The notes beneath the pieces are model-generated. The model made no database searches. It had not been told where the DNA came from and saw nothing but the letters and a program-made list of their open reading frames with translations. This document shows positions 43,389-53,341 of a stretch of DNA of 64,000 nucleotides, piece after piece. The DNA comes from Bacteroidales bacterium (lineage in GTDB: Bacteria; Bacteroidota; Bacteroidia; Bacteroidales; UBA932). How positions within the stretch are numbered: position 1 is the first letter of the stretch; every line of letters begins with the position of its first letter. Where the stretch lies: positions 44,815 to 108,814 of the forward strand of contig JAFRXO010000051.1 in the NCBI GenBank assembly GCA_017443465.1, in the 5' to 3' direction. Made by a program: the position numbers and the translations under genes.

Positions 43389-44489
43389 ATGTCTCTCACT
43401 ACCGACAGAATTTGCATGGAGGGCCTTTCCTTCGACGACGTCCTCCTCATCCCCGCCTACTCAGAAGTCCTGCCTAAAGAGGTTAACCTGAAAACGCGTT
43501 TTTCCAGAAACGTAAATCTCGATATTCCAGTCGTTTCAGCAGCCATGGACACTGTCACTGAGACATCCATGGCCATCGCCATGGCGCGTGAAGGCGGCAT
43601 TGGAGTCATCCACAAGAACATGTCCGTCGAGCAGCAGGCTTCAGAGGTAATGACAGTAAAGAGCGTCGCCAGGTCTGAAGGCCGCGACTACAAGGTAGCC
43701 GCCGGAGTCGGAATCACACCCGATGCGCTTCTGAGAGCCTCCGCACTGAAGGAAGCCGGAGTCGATGCCATAGTCCTGGATTCCGCCCATGCCCACAGCA
43801 AGAACGTAGTCGAGACACTCAAACGCATAAAGAAAGAGCTCCCCGGCCTGGATGTGGTTGTCGGAAACGTAGCCACCGCGGAAGGCGCCAGGTACCTCGT
43901 TGATAACGGAGCCGATGCTGTCAAGGTCGGTATAGGCCCCGGAAGCATATGCACCACTCGAGTCATCGCAGGAGTCGGTGTTCCCCAGCTCTCAGCTATT
44001 TATAATGTAAAGGACGCTATCAAGGACAGCGGAGTCCCGGTTATCGCAGACGGTGGAATACGCTATTCCGGAGACGCGGTCAAGGCGCTTGCCGCCGGCG
44101 GAGACTGCGTCATGTGCGGACTGATGTTCTCAGGAACGGAAGAGGCTCCCGGAGAGGTCTTCAGCGAGAACGGAGTAATGTTCAAGACCTACCGCGGGAT
44201 GGGGTCCAAGGATGCGATGCAGGCCGGTTCATCGGACAGGTACTTCCAGAGCGGCTCCAAGAAACTGGTTCCCGAAGGAATCGTCGGAAAAGTGCCTTAC
44301 AAAGGCAGCGTGATCGACATACTCTACCAGCTCCTGGGAGGAATCAAGGCCGGCATGGGCTACTGCGGGGCTCCTGACCTCGCCACGCTGGGCAAGGCCT
44401 CGTTCGTCCGGATCAGCGAAAACAGCCTGCGCGAGAATCATCCCCACGACGTAGTTATCGCTAAGGAGTCTCCGAACTACAAGAAATAA
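43389..44489 (+). CDS. guaB: IMP dehydrogenase lacking CBS domains
   Basis: The enzyme oxidises IMP to XMP, the first step to GMP. At 366 residues it is short. [19 protein letters not shown] is followed directly by [11 protein letters not shown], so the ~115-residue tandem CBS (Bateman) domain found in most IMPDHs is missing. The catalytic loop [20 protein letters not shown] has Cys188, and [18 protein letters not shown] and [12 protein letters not shown] are IMPDH-type flap motifs; GMP reductase differs in this region. The C-terminus ESPNYKK is typical. It heads a guaB-guaA-guaA2 operon and probably lacks the usual ATP/GTP allosteric control. Confidence 0.93.
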   Translation: MSLTTDRICMEGLSFDDVLLIPAYSEVLPKEVNLKTRFSRNVNLDIPVVSAAMDTVTETSMAIAMAREGGIGVIHKNMSVEQQASEVMTVKSVARSEGRDYKVAAGVGITPDALLRASALKEAGVDAIVLDSAHAHSKNVVETLKRIKKELPGLDVVVGNVATAEGARYLVDNGADAVKVGIGPGSICTTRVIAGVGVPQLSAIYNVKDAIKDSGVPVIADGGIRYSGDAVKALAAGGDCVMCGLMFSGTEEAPGEVFSENGVMFKTYRGMGSKDAMQAGSSDRYFQSGSKKLVPEGIVGKVPYKGSVIDILYQLLGGIKAGMGYCGAPDLATLGKASFVRISENSLRENHPHDVVIAKESPNYKK

Positions 44490-44502
44490 CTTTCCATTAC
44501 AT

Positions 44503-46092
44503 ATGGACAAGATACTGATAGCGGATTTCGGTTCACAGGTGACTCAGCTCATCGGACGACGCCTCCGCGAGTGCGGTGTTTTCTGTGAGATCCATCCGTA
44601 CAACACGATTGATTCGATCCTGCGCGAAGGAGTCGAAGGCCTCAAGGGAATCATACTTTCCGGAAGCCCGTGTTCCGTACGGAGCAGCAACGCGCCCGCT
44701 ATCGACCTCTCCCTCTGCCGCGGACGGATTCCCGTCCTGGGCATATGCTACGGCGCCCAGTTCCTCGCTCATAGTTACGGAGGCGAAGTTGAGAACTCCG
44801 GGTCCCGCGAATATGGCCGGGCCATGCTTACAATTAAAGCGGAAAGTCCCCTGTTCAAAGGCGTCCCGTCTGTCACCCAGGTCTGGATGTCCCATGGTGA
44901 CTCAATTACCAGGCTGCCCGAAGGAGCCAAGGTCCTTGCTTCAACCGAAGACGTTACCAACGCAGCATTCCATTTCGAAGGAGAGCAGACATATGCGGTG
45001 CAGTTCCATCCGGAAGTCTATCACACTCCCGAGGGAGCGAAAATGCTCTCCAATTTCGCGCTGGACATATGCGGATGCTCGGGAGACTGGACTCCCTCAA
45101 AATTCATAGAAACCACAATCGATTCCCTCCGCGAAACTCTGGGAGAGGACACTGTCATACTCGGTCTCAGCGGCGGAGTCGATTCCACCGTTGCCGCAGT
45201 ACTTCTCAACCGCGCCATAGGACGCAGGCTCACATGCATATTCGTCAACAACGGACTGCTTCGCAAGAATGAGTTCGAAGACGTGCTGGCTTCATATGAA
45301 GGGATGGGCCTGAATGTAATAGGCGCGGACGCTTCTGAGGAATTCCTCTCAGCCCTCGCAGGAGCATCCTCCCCTGAGCAGAAACGCCTGACAATAGGAA
45401 GACTCTTCATCGAAACATTCGAAAAATACGCACATGGGATCAGCGATGTAAAATGGCTGGCCCAGGGCACTATCTATCCCGATGTAATCGAATCTGCCGG
45501 CATTCCCGGTATCGCCTCAAAGATAAAATCCCATCACAATGTAGGCGGACTGCCTGAGAAGATGGGACTTAAAGTAGTGGAACCACTGCGGATGCTCTTC
45601 AAGGATGAAGTCAGAAGGGTCGGACGGGCCCTCGGGGTTCCCGAGGCACTCATAGGAAGGCACCCCTTCCCCGGTCCGTCCCTGGCTATCAGGATCGTCG
45701 GGGAAATAACCCGGGAAAAACTTGATACACTGCGCGAAGCGGATGACATATTCATCAAGGCACTGCGCTCATATGACTGCTCAGCGTTGGATTATCCCTC
45801 CGCTTCGGACCCCAGGCAGAAAGCCGCGAACCTATACGATGCCATATGGCAGGCCGGAGTTATCCTGCTCCCAGTCAACAGCATCGGCGTAATGGGAGAT
45901 GAGAGGACATATGCAGGAGTCGCCGCACTCAGGGCCGTGGTCTCCACCGACGCCATGACCGCTGACTGGTTCCACTTCCCATATGATTTCCTGGCGAAAG
46001 TCAGCGATGAAATAATAAACAAAGTCCCCGGTATCGGACGCGTCGTGTACGACATCTCATCTAAACCACCCGCAACAATCGAATGGGAATAA
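44503..46092 (+). CDS. guaA: GMP synthase (glutamine-hydrolysing), full length
   Basis: This 529-residue enzyme converts XMP to GMP with ATP and glutamine. The N-terminal class I glutaminase has Cys82 in GICYGAQF and His/Glu in VQFHPEVYH. The ATP-pyrophosphatase domain has the P-loop [16 protein letters not shown], then [10 protein letters not shown] and [15 protein letters not shown]. The dimerisation domain ends KPPATIEWE. It follows guaB by 13 bp and is followed 30 bp later by a second, shorter homologue. Length and motifs are normal for the family. Confidence 0.97.
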   Translation: MDKILIADFGSQVTQLIGRRLRECGVFCEIHPYNTIDSILREGVEGLKGIILSGSPCSVRSSNAPAIDLSLCRGRIPVLGICYGAQFLAHSYGGEVENSGSREYGRAMLTIKAESPLFKGVPSVTQVWMSHGDSITRLPEGAKVLASTEDVTNAAFHFEGEQTYAVQFHPEVYHTPEGAKMLSNFALDICGCSGDWTPSKFIETTIDSLRETLGEDTVILGLSGGVDSTVAAVLLNRAIGRRLTCIFVNNGLLRKNEFEDVLASYEGMGLNVIGADASEEFLSALAGASSPEQKRLTIGRLFIETFEKYAHGISDVKWLAQGTIYPDVIESAGIPGIASKIKSHHNVGGLPEKMGLKVVEPLRMLFKDEVRRVGRALGVPEALIGRHPFPGPSLAIRIVGEITREKLDTLREADDIFIKALRSYDCSALDYPSASDPRQKAANLYDAIWQAGVILLPVNSIGVMGDERTYAGVAALRAVVSTDAMTADWFHFPYDFLAKVSDEIINKVPGIGRVVYDISSKPPATIEWE

Positions 46093-46122
46093 ATTGATCA
46101 TCAACACTTTATCTGAATAAAA

Positions 46123-47106
46123 ATGACAACAGGAAACGTTCGTCCCGCCAATATGGAGCGGATTACGACCCCCGCTTTGGCCAAGGCATTCATTGAAGAA
46201 CAAGTAAATGAACTTCGCGCCCAGATCGGGAGCAAGAAAGTACTTCTCGCCCTGTCGGGCGGTGTCGATTCATCGGTGGTCGCAGCACTGCTTATCAAAG
46301 CCGTAGGCCGTCAACTGGTATCAGTACACGTCAACCACGGACTTCTTCGCAAAGGCGAACCTGAGCAGGTAGTGCGCGTATTCCGTGACGAGCTTGGCGC
46401 CAACCTGGTGTATGTAGATGCAACCGACCGTTTCCTCGACAAACTGGCCGGCGTAGCCGATCCTGAGCAGAAAAGGAAAATAATCGGTGCAGAATTCATC
46501 CGCGTATTCGAGGAAGAAGCCCGCAAACTGGACGGTATCAGTTTCCTCGCCCAGGGCACCATCTACCCGGACATAGTCGAATCCGGCCCCGTCAAGTCAC
46601 ACCACAATGTGGGCGGCCTTCCCGAAGACCTTCAGTTTGAGCTTGTAGAGCCTATAAAGCTGCTCTTCAAAGACGAGGTTCGCGTAGTTGGCAAAGAACT
46701 GGGGCTGCCTGACAACATGGTCTACCGTCAGCCCTTCCCCGGTCCGGGCCTGGGAGTCCGCTGCACCGGTGCCATAACCCGTGACCGCCTGGAGGCCTTA
46801 CGTGAGAGCGACGCAATCCTTCGCGAGGAGTTCGCAAAGAACGGACTTGAAGGCAAGGTGTGGCAATACTTTACAATTGTCCCGGACTATAAATCTACGG
46901 GAGTCAAGGACAACAAGCGTAGCTGGGACTGGCCGGTCATCATCCGTGCCGTCAACACCCGCGATGCGATGACGGCAACAATTGAAGAGATCCCCTATTC
47001 CCTGCTGCATCACATCACGCAGCGTATCATTACGGAAGTGCCAGGAGTGAACCGCGTGTTGTACGACCTCACCCCGAAACCGACAGGAACGATAGAGTGG
47101 GAGTAA
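46123..47106 (+). CDS. Second GMP synthase: ATP-pyrophosphatase and dimerisation domains only
   Basis: This 327-residue homologue of the C-terminal two thirds of GuaA has the P-loop [42 protein letters not shown], the XMP-binding [15 protein letters not shown] and the end KPTGTIEWE. There is no glutaminase domain. Such stand-alone subunits form a two-part GMP synthase with a separate glutaminase in archaea and some bacteria. Here it directly follows a complete guaA. It could use free ammonia, borrow the glutaminase of its neighbour, or make a different product. Motifs look intact, so it is not a pseudogene. Confidence 0.9.
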   Translation: MTTGNVRPANMERITTPALAKAFIEEQVNELRAQIGSKKVLLALSGGVDSSVVAALLIKAVGRQLVSVHVNHGLLRKGEPEQVVRVFRDELGANLVYVDATDRFLDKLAGVADPEQKRKIIGAEFIRVFEEEARKLDGISFLAQGTIYPDIVESGPVKSHHNVGGLPEDLQFELVEPIKLLFKDEVRVVGKELGLPDNMVYRQPFPGPGLGVRCTGAITRDRLEALRESDAILREEFAKNGLEGKVWQYFTIVPDYKSTGVKDNKRSWDWPVIIRAVNTRDAMTATIEEIPYSLLHHITQRIITEVPGVNRVLYDLTPKPTGTIEWE

Positions 47107-47118
47107 ATCCTCCCACTC
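47095..47118. terminator. Hairpin overlapping the end of the gua cluster
   Basis: GAGTGGGAG (47095-47103) and CTCCCACTC (47110-47118) form a 9-bp stem around the stop codon of the second GMP synthase. It lies between converging genes and may end transcription from both sides; no good T run follows. Confidence 0.5.
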
Positions 47119-47122
47119 TCCC

Positions 47123-48700
47123 CTATTTGATCAGGTTTCCTAAAATATCCCTTGATATCTGGCGGGTTATTGTGCGCGTTGCTGCCGATGTGGCATTCTT
47201 GACGGCACGGCCCGCCTGATCTTTAACTGAAGTCTTGGACTTCTTCCCGGTAACGGAATTGGAGACAGCTGTCCCGACAGAGCTGGCGACACTTGCGGTA
47301 ACCGCAGTGAGCACCGCAGCGACAACTTTCGAGAACATACCCTTCTTCTTGGAACTCTTCTCCGCAGAAGAGCCTTTCCCCTTCTCCACTTCTTTCTGGG
47401 CCTTGTGAGCCTCTTCCTCTGCCTGGGCGAGAAGGACTTCATATGCACTCTCATTGTCCACAGGAGTGTCATAGCGGCCGAACAGCCTGGAGCTCTTGAT
47501 GATATGGTCGCGCTGGGATTCTGTAATCGCCCCTATCTGGCTCAGCGGGAACAGGATCTTGGACCTTTCCACTACAGAAGGTGCACCTTTTTCGTCGAGG
47601 AAGGAGACAAGGGCCTCTCCGGTCTCCAGGTTCATGATGGCCTCTGAGGTATTGAAAGCCGGGTTGGTACGGAATGTCTCCGCAGCCACGGCGACAGCCT
47701 TCTGGTCACGCGGGGTATATGCCCTGAGGGCGTGCTGAACCCTGTTGCCAAGCTGTCCGAGTATGCTGTCAGGAATGTCAGAAGGACTCTGCGTAACGAA
47801 ATAGACGCCGACTCCCTTACTCCTGATAAGGCGGACGACCTGCTCGATCTTGTCTACGAGAGCCTTGGGAGTGTCGTCAAAGAGCATATGCGCCTCATCG
47901 AAGAAGAATACGAGCTTCGGTAGCGGCAGGTCACCGACTTCCGGAAGGGTAGAATAGAGTTCTGACAGGAGCCAGAGGAGGAATGTCGAATAAAGTTTGG
48001 GCTTGAGCATCAGCTTGTCGGCAGCGAGAACGTTCATTATACCCTTGCCTCCCTCGCACTGAAGCAGGTCATTCACATCGAACGCCGGCTCACCGAAGAA
48101 CTTGTCAGCGCCTTCCTGCTCAAGAGTGAGAAGAGCACGCTGGATTGCCCCGACGCTTGCAGGTGAGATGTTTCCATATGTAGTCCTGTACTCGGCGGCG
48201 TTCCTGGCCACAAAATCGAGAACAGCCCTCATGTCCTTCAGGTCGGTAAGGATGAGATTGCAGTCATCAGCGATCTTGAAGACGATGTTCATGATTCCTG
48301 TCTGGGTTTCGTTCAGGCTCAGCATCCTGGAAATCAGCTGGGGTCCCATCCCTGACATGGTGGCCCTCATTGGATGTCCCTGGACTCCGAAAACATCGAA
48401 GAAACGCACCGGGCAGCCCTCGAAGACAGGATTCTCGATTCCGAACTCAGGCATCCTCTTCTCGATGAATGAACTTATCTTTCCTGGCTGGCTGATGCCG
48501 GAGAGGTCTCCCTTCATGTCTGCCATGAAGCAAGGAACGCCTGCCTGGCAGAATGTCTCGGCCATCACCTGGAGTGTAACGGTCTTTCCTGTTCCGGTCG
48601 CTCCGGCGACGAGGCCGTGACGGTTGCACATCTTGCCGACCAATGAGATCGGACCATTGTCACAATGGGCTATGTACAGCCCTCTTTCTTTATCTAACAT
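47123..48700 (-). CDS. HerA-like ATPase (DUF853)
   Basis: This 525-residue P-loop ATPase has Walker A GATGTGKTVTLQ, Walker B KLVFFFDEAHMLF and sensor-type VYFVTQSPSDIPDSI. The layout matches DUF853/HerA-FtsK-type proteins that are common in bacteria and poorly characterised; they may be DNA-translocating or pilus-type ATPases. The C-terminal ~100 residues are lysine- and serine-rich (EKSSKKKGMFSKVVAAV) with an Ala/Val-rich amphipathic segment. It follows cstA by 18 bp on the same strand. No nuclease or other defence gene is adjacent, so I see no antiphage system here. Confidence 0.88.
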   Translation of the reverse strand: MLDKERGLYIAHCDNGPISLVGKMCNRHGLVAGATGTGKTVTLQVMAETFCQAGVPCFMADMKGDLSGISQPGKISSFIEKRMPEFGIENPVFEGCPVRFFDVFGVQGHPMRATMSGMGPQLISRMLSLNETQTGIMNIVFKIADDCNLILTDLKDMRAVLDFVARNAAEYRTTYGNISPASVGAIQRALLTLEQEGADKFFGEPAFDVNDLLQCEGGKGIMNVLAADKLMLKPKLYSTFLLWLLSELYSTLPEVGDLPLPKLVFFFDEAHMLFDDTPKALVDKIEQVVRLIRSKGVGVYFVTQSPSDIPDSILGQLGNRVQHALRAYTPRDQKAVAVAAETFRTNPAFNTSEAIMNLETGEALVSFLDEKGAPSVVERSKILFPLSQIGAITESQRDHIIKSSRLFGRYDTPVDNESAYEVLLAQAEEEAHKAQKEVEKGKGSSAEKSSKKKGMFSKVVAAVLTAVTASVASSVGTAVSNSVTGKKSKTSVKDQAGRAVKNATSAATRTITRQISRDILGNLIK

Positions 48701-48718
48701 ATCTGGTTCTGTTTATTG

Positions 48719-50200
48719 TTATCCTAAAGTTTCTTTTCTGGATGTAAAGCCCGTGTACCACTTGTACCAAAGGCCGATGGCAATGATGAAGACAACGGCT
48801 CCGATAGGCACGCTCCATTTCCCCGGGATCCTGAGTCCGATTCCGGACACACATATGTAAGTTGTCACGACAGATGTCATGAATGCGGCCGGGAGCATAG
48901 TGATTATGTACCAATGGCCTTTCCTGGTCCTTGCGAGATAGGAAGTGATCGTCCAGAGCATGAACACTGCGAGCGTCTGGTTAGCCCATCCGAACCAGCT
49001 CCAGACCTTGTTGAAGCCGTTAGCATCCGCCACGTTGTACCAGAGCATGAGTCCCGAGACGCAGAAAAGCGGTATGGCGACTATAAGCCTGTTCTTTACC
49101 GGTTTCTGTCCGTATTTGACAAAGTCCGCCACAATTATCCTGGCACTGCGGAAAGCCGTGTCACCTGAAGTGATAGGAGCCGCGACGACGCCCAGGACAG
49201 CCAGGACTCCGCCAAGGAGGCCCAGCCAGCCCTCAGAAACCTTGGTAACCACCTCAGGTGCCTGGGCGGATATGGAAGAACCTACTTCGGCAGCTCCCCC
49301 GTCAAAGAAGAAATAGGAGGAAACAGCAGCCCATACGAGTGCTACGATACCTTCAGTAATCATAGCCCCGTAGAAGACGGGACGCCCGAGTTTCTCACTC
49401 CGCATGCAGCGGGCCATCAAAGGACTCTGGGTGGCATGGAAACCGCTGATGGCACCACATGCGATGGTTATGAAGAGACACGGGAAAACTGTCTGTCCCT
49501 TAACTCCTACCGATGGCCCCATGTTCTGCAGGCCATCCCAAAGCTCCGGTATATGCGGCCATTTGACCAAGAGTCCTATCATCAAGGCGAAGGCCATGAA
49601 CAGGAGCGCAAATGCAAAAACCGGATATATCCTGCCTATAATCTTGTCAATGGGCAGAAGAGTGGCTATGACATAGTAGATGAACACCACTACGATCCAG
49701 AACATGACGGAAAACAGATTCCCGTAATTGCCGATGGGTGCGATGTCCCCCAGGATGATTGCAGGCGAATAGACAAAGACGGCTCCTACGAGGAGCAGAA
49801 GGATGAGGGAGAAGACCAGCATGACCTTCTTAGTGGTTTCTCCAAGATACGTTCCGACCAATTCAGGGAAAGCGGCCCCGTCATGGCGCAGGGAAATCAT
49901 TCCCGAAAAATAATCATGGACAGCTCCCGCGAAAATGCAGCCGAAGACTATCCACAGATAAGCAGACGGCCCGAATTTGGCTCCCATGATGGCTCCGAAG
50001 ATCGGACCTGTCCCGGCGATGTTGAGGAACTGGATCATATAGATCTTCCACAGAGGCATGGGGACAAAATCCATCCCGTCCGGATGCACCATGGAAGGTG
50101 TAGGCCTCGCAGGTTCGGGGCCGAATACCTTCTCCACCAATTTCCCGTAGAACAAATAGCCCAGGATCAGGGCAACTACACTAATAACAAATGAATACAT
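48719..50200 (-). CDS. cstA: CstA family transporter (carbon starvation protein A)
   Basis: The 493-residue inner-membrane protein has many hydrophobic helices. Family signatures are GTGPIFGAIMGAKFGPSAYL, GAVHDYFSGMISLRHDGAAFPE, SGFHATQSPLMARCM and WFGWANQTLAVFMLW. CstA proteins import peptides or pyruvate in enterobacteria. It is at the short end of the size range (E. coli CstA has about 700 residues), a form common in Bacteroidota. The -7 element at 50232-50239 precedes it, divergent from the GH2 gene. It shares a transcript with the HerA-like gene. Confidence 0.93.
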   Translation of the reverse strand: MYSFVISVVALILGYLFYGKLVEKVFGPEPARPTPSMVHPDGMDFVPMPLWKIYMIQFLNIAGTGPIFGAIMGAKFGPSAYLWIVFGCIFAGAVHDYFSGMISLRHDGAAFPELVGTYLGETTKKVMLVFSLILLLLVGAVFVYSPAIILGDIAPIGNYGNLFSVMFWIVVVFIYYVIATLLPIDKIIGRIYPVFAFALLFMAFALMIGLLVKWPHIPELWDGLQNMGPSVGVKGQTVFPCLFITIACGAISGFHATQSPLMARCMRSEKLGRPVFYGAMITEGIVALVWAAVSSYFFFDGGAAEVGSSISAQAPEVVTKVSEGWLGLLGGVLAVLGVVAAPITSGDTAFRSARIIVADFVKYGQKPVKNRLIVAIPLFCVSGLMLWYNVADANGFNKVWSWFGWANQTLAVFMLWTITSYLARTRKGHWYIITMLPAAFMTSVVTTYICVSGIGLRIPGKWSVPIGAVVFIIAIGLWYKWYTGFTSRKETLG

Positions 50201-50231
50201 GTCAGAAATGATTCTACAGTTCCAAACTTTA

Positions 50232-50239
50232 CAAATTTA
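50232..50239 (-). promoter_or_regulatory. Bacteroidota -7 element TAAATTTG
   Basis: TAAATTTG on the minus strand, 32 bp before cstA, back to back with the GH2 promoter. Confidence 0.5.
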
Positions 50240-50262
50240 GAAAAAAAGTGCAGAAAAAATAC

Positions 50263-50270
50263 TAATTTTG
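50263..50270 (+). promoter_or_regulatory. Bacteroidota -7 element TAATTTTG
   Basis: TAATTTTG lies 29 bp before the GH2 start codon. Confidence 0.6.
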
Positions 50271-50298
50271 TAGTACGCACATTCAAAGTAAACCACAT

Positions 50299-52188
50299 AT
50301 GAAAAAAATCACTTTTTACGCGCTTGCGGCAGCTTTGCTTGCTATTATCTCCTGTTCCCGGGAAGCTCCTCAGTGGAAAGCTGCCGGTGATCACATCATG
50401 ACAACATGGGGTGAAGAAGTCACACCGCAGAACGTTCATCCGGAATACCCCAGGCCCCAGCTTGTCAGGGGGGCATGGAAAAGCCTCAACGGCCTGTGGG
50501 ATTATGCCGTTACAGGCAAGGATGCTGTCCAGCCACTGAGCCCGGACGGACAGATCCTCGTTCCGTTCTGCATTGAATCCGCCCTCTCCGGAGTCGGCAG
50601 GACTTTCACCGCAGATGATGCCCTCTGGTACAAGACAGAGTTCAAAGTGCCGGGAGCCTGGAAGAAAAAGAGAATTCTCCTGAACTTCGAGGCGGTCGAC
50701 TGGTCCGCTGAAGTCTTTGTGAACGGAAAGAAGGCCGGGGAACACACCGGAGCCTACACCCATTTCTCATTTGACATCACTCCCCTCCTGAACAAGGGTG
50801 CAAAGCAGGAGATAGTCGTAAAAGTGCTCGATGGCACAGACAACAATTTCCAACCGCGCGGCAAACAGGTCAAGAGCCCCCGCGGAATCTGGTACACGGC
50901 AGTTTCCGGCATATGGCAGAGTGTCTGGGCCGAGGCTGTGGATCAGGCATATGTATCTGATTACAATGTAGTTTCAAGCGTTGCAGACGGCAGCGTTGCC
51001 GTGACTGTCAATGTTGACGGTGCTGCCCCGGGAGACGAAGTGGAGGTTTCAGTCATCGAAGGAGGCATAGGTTTCTCCACAGAGTCTGTCGCAGCAGGTG
51101 CCAAGACTCTGGCATCGGCCTCCGGAAAGCCCGGTGAACCCGTAACACTCAAAGTCCCGGACCCGAAATGCTGGAGTCCTGAATCCCCCTGGCTCTATGG
51201 TCTCCGCTTCAAAGTCGTCCGCGGAGGCAAGACCCTTGACGAAGCTACCGGCTACACGGCCATCCGCGAGATTGCATCCAAGACTGATGCTGAGGGACAC
51301 AAGCGTTTCGCCCTCAACGGGAAGCAGATATTCATGCTTGGCCCTCTCGACCAGGGCTGGTGGCCGGACGGACTTCACACCGCACCTTCGGACGCCGCTT
51401 TGAAATACGATGTCCAGAAGACGAAAGACCTGGGCTTCAACATGATACGTAAGCATATCAAAGTCGAGCCTTCACGCTGGTACTACTACTGCGACCAGAT
51501 CGGTATCATGGTCTGGCAGGATATGCCTTCCTTCGGCGTTCACGACGGAGCAAGATGGGAGAGGGCCCTCTATAATGGAGGAGATGATTTCGCCGCGACT
51601 CCGGAGGCAAAAGCCAATTACCGCAAAGAGTGGTCTGAGATCATCGCCCAGCAGAAGAAGTTCCCCTGCACCGTAGTATGGGTTCCCTTCAATGAGGCAT
51701 GGAGCCAGTTCGACACCCCTGAAATAGTTGACTTCACCCACTCACTGGATCCGACCAGGCTGATCAACATGGCTTCGGGAGGTAACTGGTGGACCAGGGC
51801 TGACGGTTCCAAGGTAGGAGACATAATGGACGCGCACAACTATCCTGAGCCTAAGATGAGGCTGGTGGATCCCGACCTGATCAACGTTGTCGGAGAGTAC
51901 GGCGGAATCGGCCTTCCGGTTGAAGGACATCTTTGGCAGGCAGACAAGAACTGGGGTTACGTCAAGTTCAACGGAGGAGAGGAAGTGCTGGCCAAATATT
52001 CCGAATATGCCGGCATCCTCAAAGGCCTGATCAGTGAAATCGGCTGCAGCGGAGGTGTTTACACACAGACTACCGACGTGGAGATCGAGGTCAACGGTCT
52101 TATGACATATGACCGTAAAGTCCTCAAGATCGACGAGAAGAAGGTCCACGACATCAACCAGGATGTCATAAAGGCCGGAAGCGAATAG
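50299..52188 (+). CDS. GH2 family glycosidase lipoprotein
   Basis: The 629-residue protein has a lipoprotein signal (LLAIISC). The N-terminal sugar-binding domain contains ALWYKTEFKVPGAWKKKR and VFVNGKKAGEHTGAY, a beta-sandwich follows, then the TIM barrel with acid/base Glu466 in PFNEAWSQF and candidate nucleophile Glu533 in VVGEYGGIG. GH2 enzymes hydrolyse beta-galactosides, mannosides or glucuronides; this short form without a C-terminal domain is common in Bacteroidota and cannot be assigned to a substrate. The gene is single, divergent from cstA and outside the main saccharolytic locus. Confidence 0.9.
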   Translation: MKKITFYALAAALLAIISCSREAPQWKAAGDHIMTTWGEEVTPQNVHPEYPRPQLVRGAWKSLNGLWDYAVTGKDAVQPLSPDGQILVPFCIESALSGVGRTFTADDALWYKTEFKVPGAWKKKRILLNFEAVDWSAEVFVNGKKAGEHTGAYTHFSFDITPLLNKGAKQEIVVKVLDGTDNNFQPRGKQVKSPRGIWYTAVSGIWQSVWAEAVDQAYVSDYNVVSSVADGSVAVTVNVDGAAPGDEVEVSVIEGGIGFSTESVAAGAKTLASASGKPGEPVTLKVPDPKCWSPESPWLYGLRFKVVRGGKTLDEATGYTAIREIASKTDAEGHKRFALNGKQIFMLGPLDQGWWPDGLHTAPSDAALKYDVQKTKDLGFNMIRKHIKVEPSRWYYYCDQIGIMVWQDMPSFGVHDGARWERALYNGGDDFAATPEAKANYRKEWSEIIAQQKKFPCTVVWVPFNEAWSQFDTPEIVDFTHSLDPTRLINMASGGNWWTRADGSKVGDIMDAHNYPEPKMRLVDPDLINVVGEYGGIGLPVEGHLWQADKNWGYVKFNGGEEVLAKYSEYAGILKGLISEIGCSGGVYTQTTDVEIEVNGLMTYDRKVLKIDEKKVHDINQDVIKAGSE

Positions 52189-52193
52189 ACAGG

Positions 52194-53249
52194 TTATTTG
52201 CTGCTGAACTGCCTGATCAGCTGTTCATCAGATAGAGGACAGACAAGCAGCATATCATCGTTCTCGGCAACGATAAAGTTTTCAAGACCGTCGACAACGA
52301 CGGTCTTTTCGTTTGCCGTATGCACTATGGTACCGGATGTATTGAAAAGCCGGATGTCCTTACCTACTTTTGAATTGCCGTTCTCATCAGCGGAGATATG
52401 CTGTTTTATCGAACTCCAGCTGCCGAGATCGGACCAGCCGATATCTGATGCTATGACATAGATGTTCCCGGATTTCTCCATGACGGCATAATCGATAGAG
52501 ATTTTCTCACATTGAGGGAAAAGTTCCTTTACAGCCCTGGCCTCGTCCGGTGTATAGAACGACGGGGCGATCAAATCCATTATCCTAGCTATCTGGGGGC
52601 AGTGCGCCCGCATCTCGGACATGATGGTTTCTGCATTCCACACGAAGATACCGGCATTCCAGAAGTAATTTCCGGCCTGGAGATATTCCTGCGCCGTCTC
52701 GAGATCGGGCTTCTCCTTGAACTGCCTGACTTTCACTATCTTGTCCAGCTCTTTTTCTTCAGCGCATATGTATCCGTAACCGGTTTCGGGACGCGACGGG
52801 GCTATCCCTATGGTAACTATGTTCCTCCCTGTCCGGGTCCATGAGAGAGCCGAGCATATGATCGAAGAGAAGTGCGCAGTATCCAGGACGAGGGCATCGG
52901 ACGGAGTTACAATAATATTGGCTCCGGGTGAATGCGCGGAAATCTTCCAGCATGCATATGCAATGCAGGGAGCGGTGTTCCGTGGCTCGGGCTCGGTAAG
53001 GATCTGTCCGGCGGGAATCTGCGGAAGCTGACGCCTGACAATATCCGCATATCTTTCGGATGTCACGACCCAGAAATTCTCTTCAGGACAAACGGGGGCG
53101 AACCTCTCTACGGTCAACTGTATCATGGACTTCCCTACTCCGAGAAGATCCATGAACTGCTTGGGCATATCCGGAGTGCTTGCCGGCCAGAGCCTGCTGC
53201 CGACTCCGCCGGCCATTATGACCACATGGGTTTGCGATGCATTTTCCAT
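52194..53249 (-). CDS. manC: Mannose-1-phosphate guanylyltransferase
   Basis: This 351-residue enzyme makes GDP-mannose from GTP and mannose-1-phosphate. The nucleotide-binding start VVIMAGGVGSRLWPASTPDMPKQ, the catalytic region LTEPEPRNTAPCIAYA, ETGYGYICAEE and the FKEKP motif in QFKEKPDLETA are complete, followed by NAGIFVWNAETI. The start at 53249 is supported by a promoter at 53271-53278, which would lie inside a longer form. It is of the single-domain type without the isomerase domain and serves surface polysaccharide or fucose synthesis. Confidence 0.95.
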   Translation of the reverse strand: MENASQTHVVIMAGGVGSRLWPASTPDMPKQFMDLLGVGKSMIQLTVERFAPVCPEENFWVVTSERYADIVRRQLPQIPAGQILTEPEPRNTAPCIAYACWKISAHSPGANIIVTPSDALVLDTAHFSSIICSALSWTRTGRNIVTIGIAPSRPETGYGYICAEEKELDKIVKVRQFKEKPDLETAQEYLQAGNYFWNAGIFVWNAETIMSEMRAHCPQIARIMDLIAPSFYTPDEARAVKELFPQCEKISIDYAVMEKSGNIYVIASDIGWSDLGSWSSIKQHISADENGNSKVGKDIRLFNTSGTIVHTANEKTVVVDGLENFIVAENDDMLLVCPLSDEQLIRQFSSK

Positions 53250-53270
53250 TTCCTGAAGATTATTTCCATT

Positions 53271-53278
53271 CAAAAGTA
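53271..53278 (-). promoter_or_regulatory. Bacteroidota -7 element TACTTTTG
   Basis: TACTTTTG on the minus strand places the transcript start near 53264, after an upstream in-frame ATG (53273) but before the ATG at 53249. Confidence 0.55.
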
Positions 53279-53341
53279 ACCAATATTTCGGAAAGATTGA
53301 TTAAATTAGCGCAGATAAACACTAAAACCCGAATTGTTTAC

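Noticed and set aside
47123-48700. HerA-like ATPase as part of an antiphage system
   Set aside because: No nuclease (NurA or Sir2 type) or other defence gene is adjacent; it sits in an operon with cstA.
49436-50194. 252-codon plus-strand frame opposite cstA
   Set aside because: Highly charged shadow of a membrane protein; cstA motifs on the other strand are clear.
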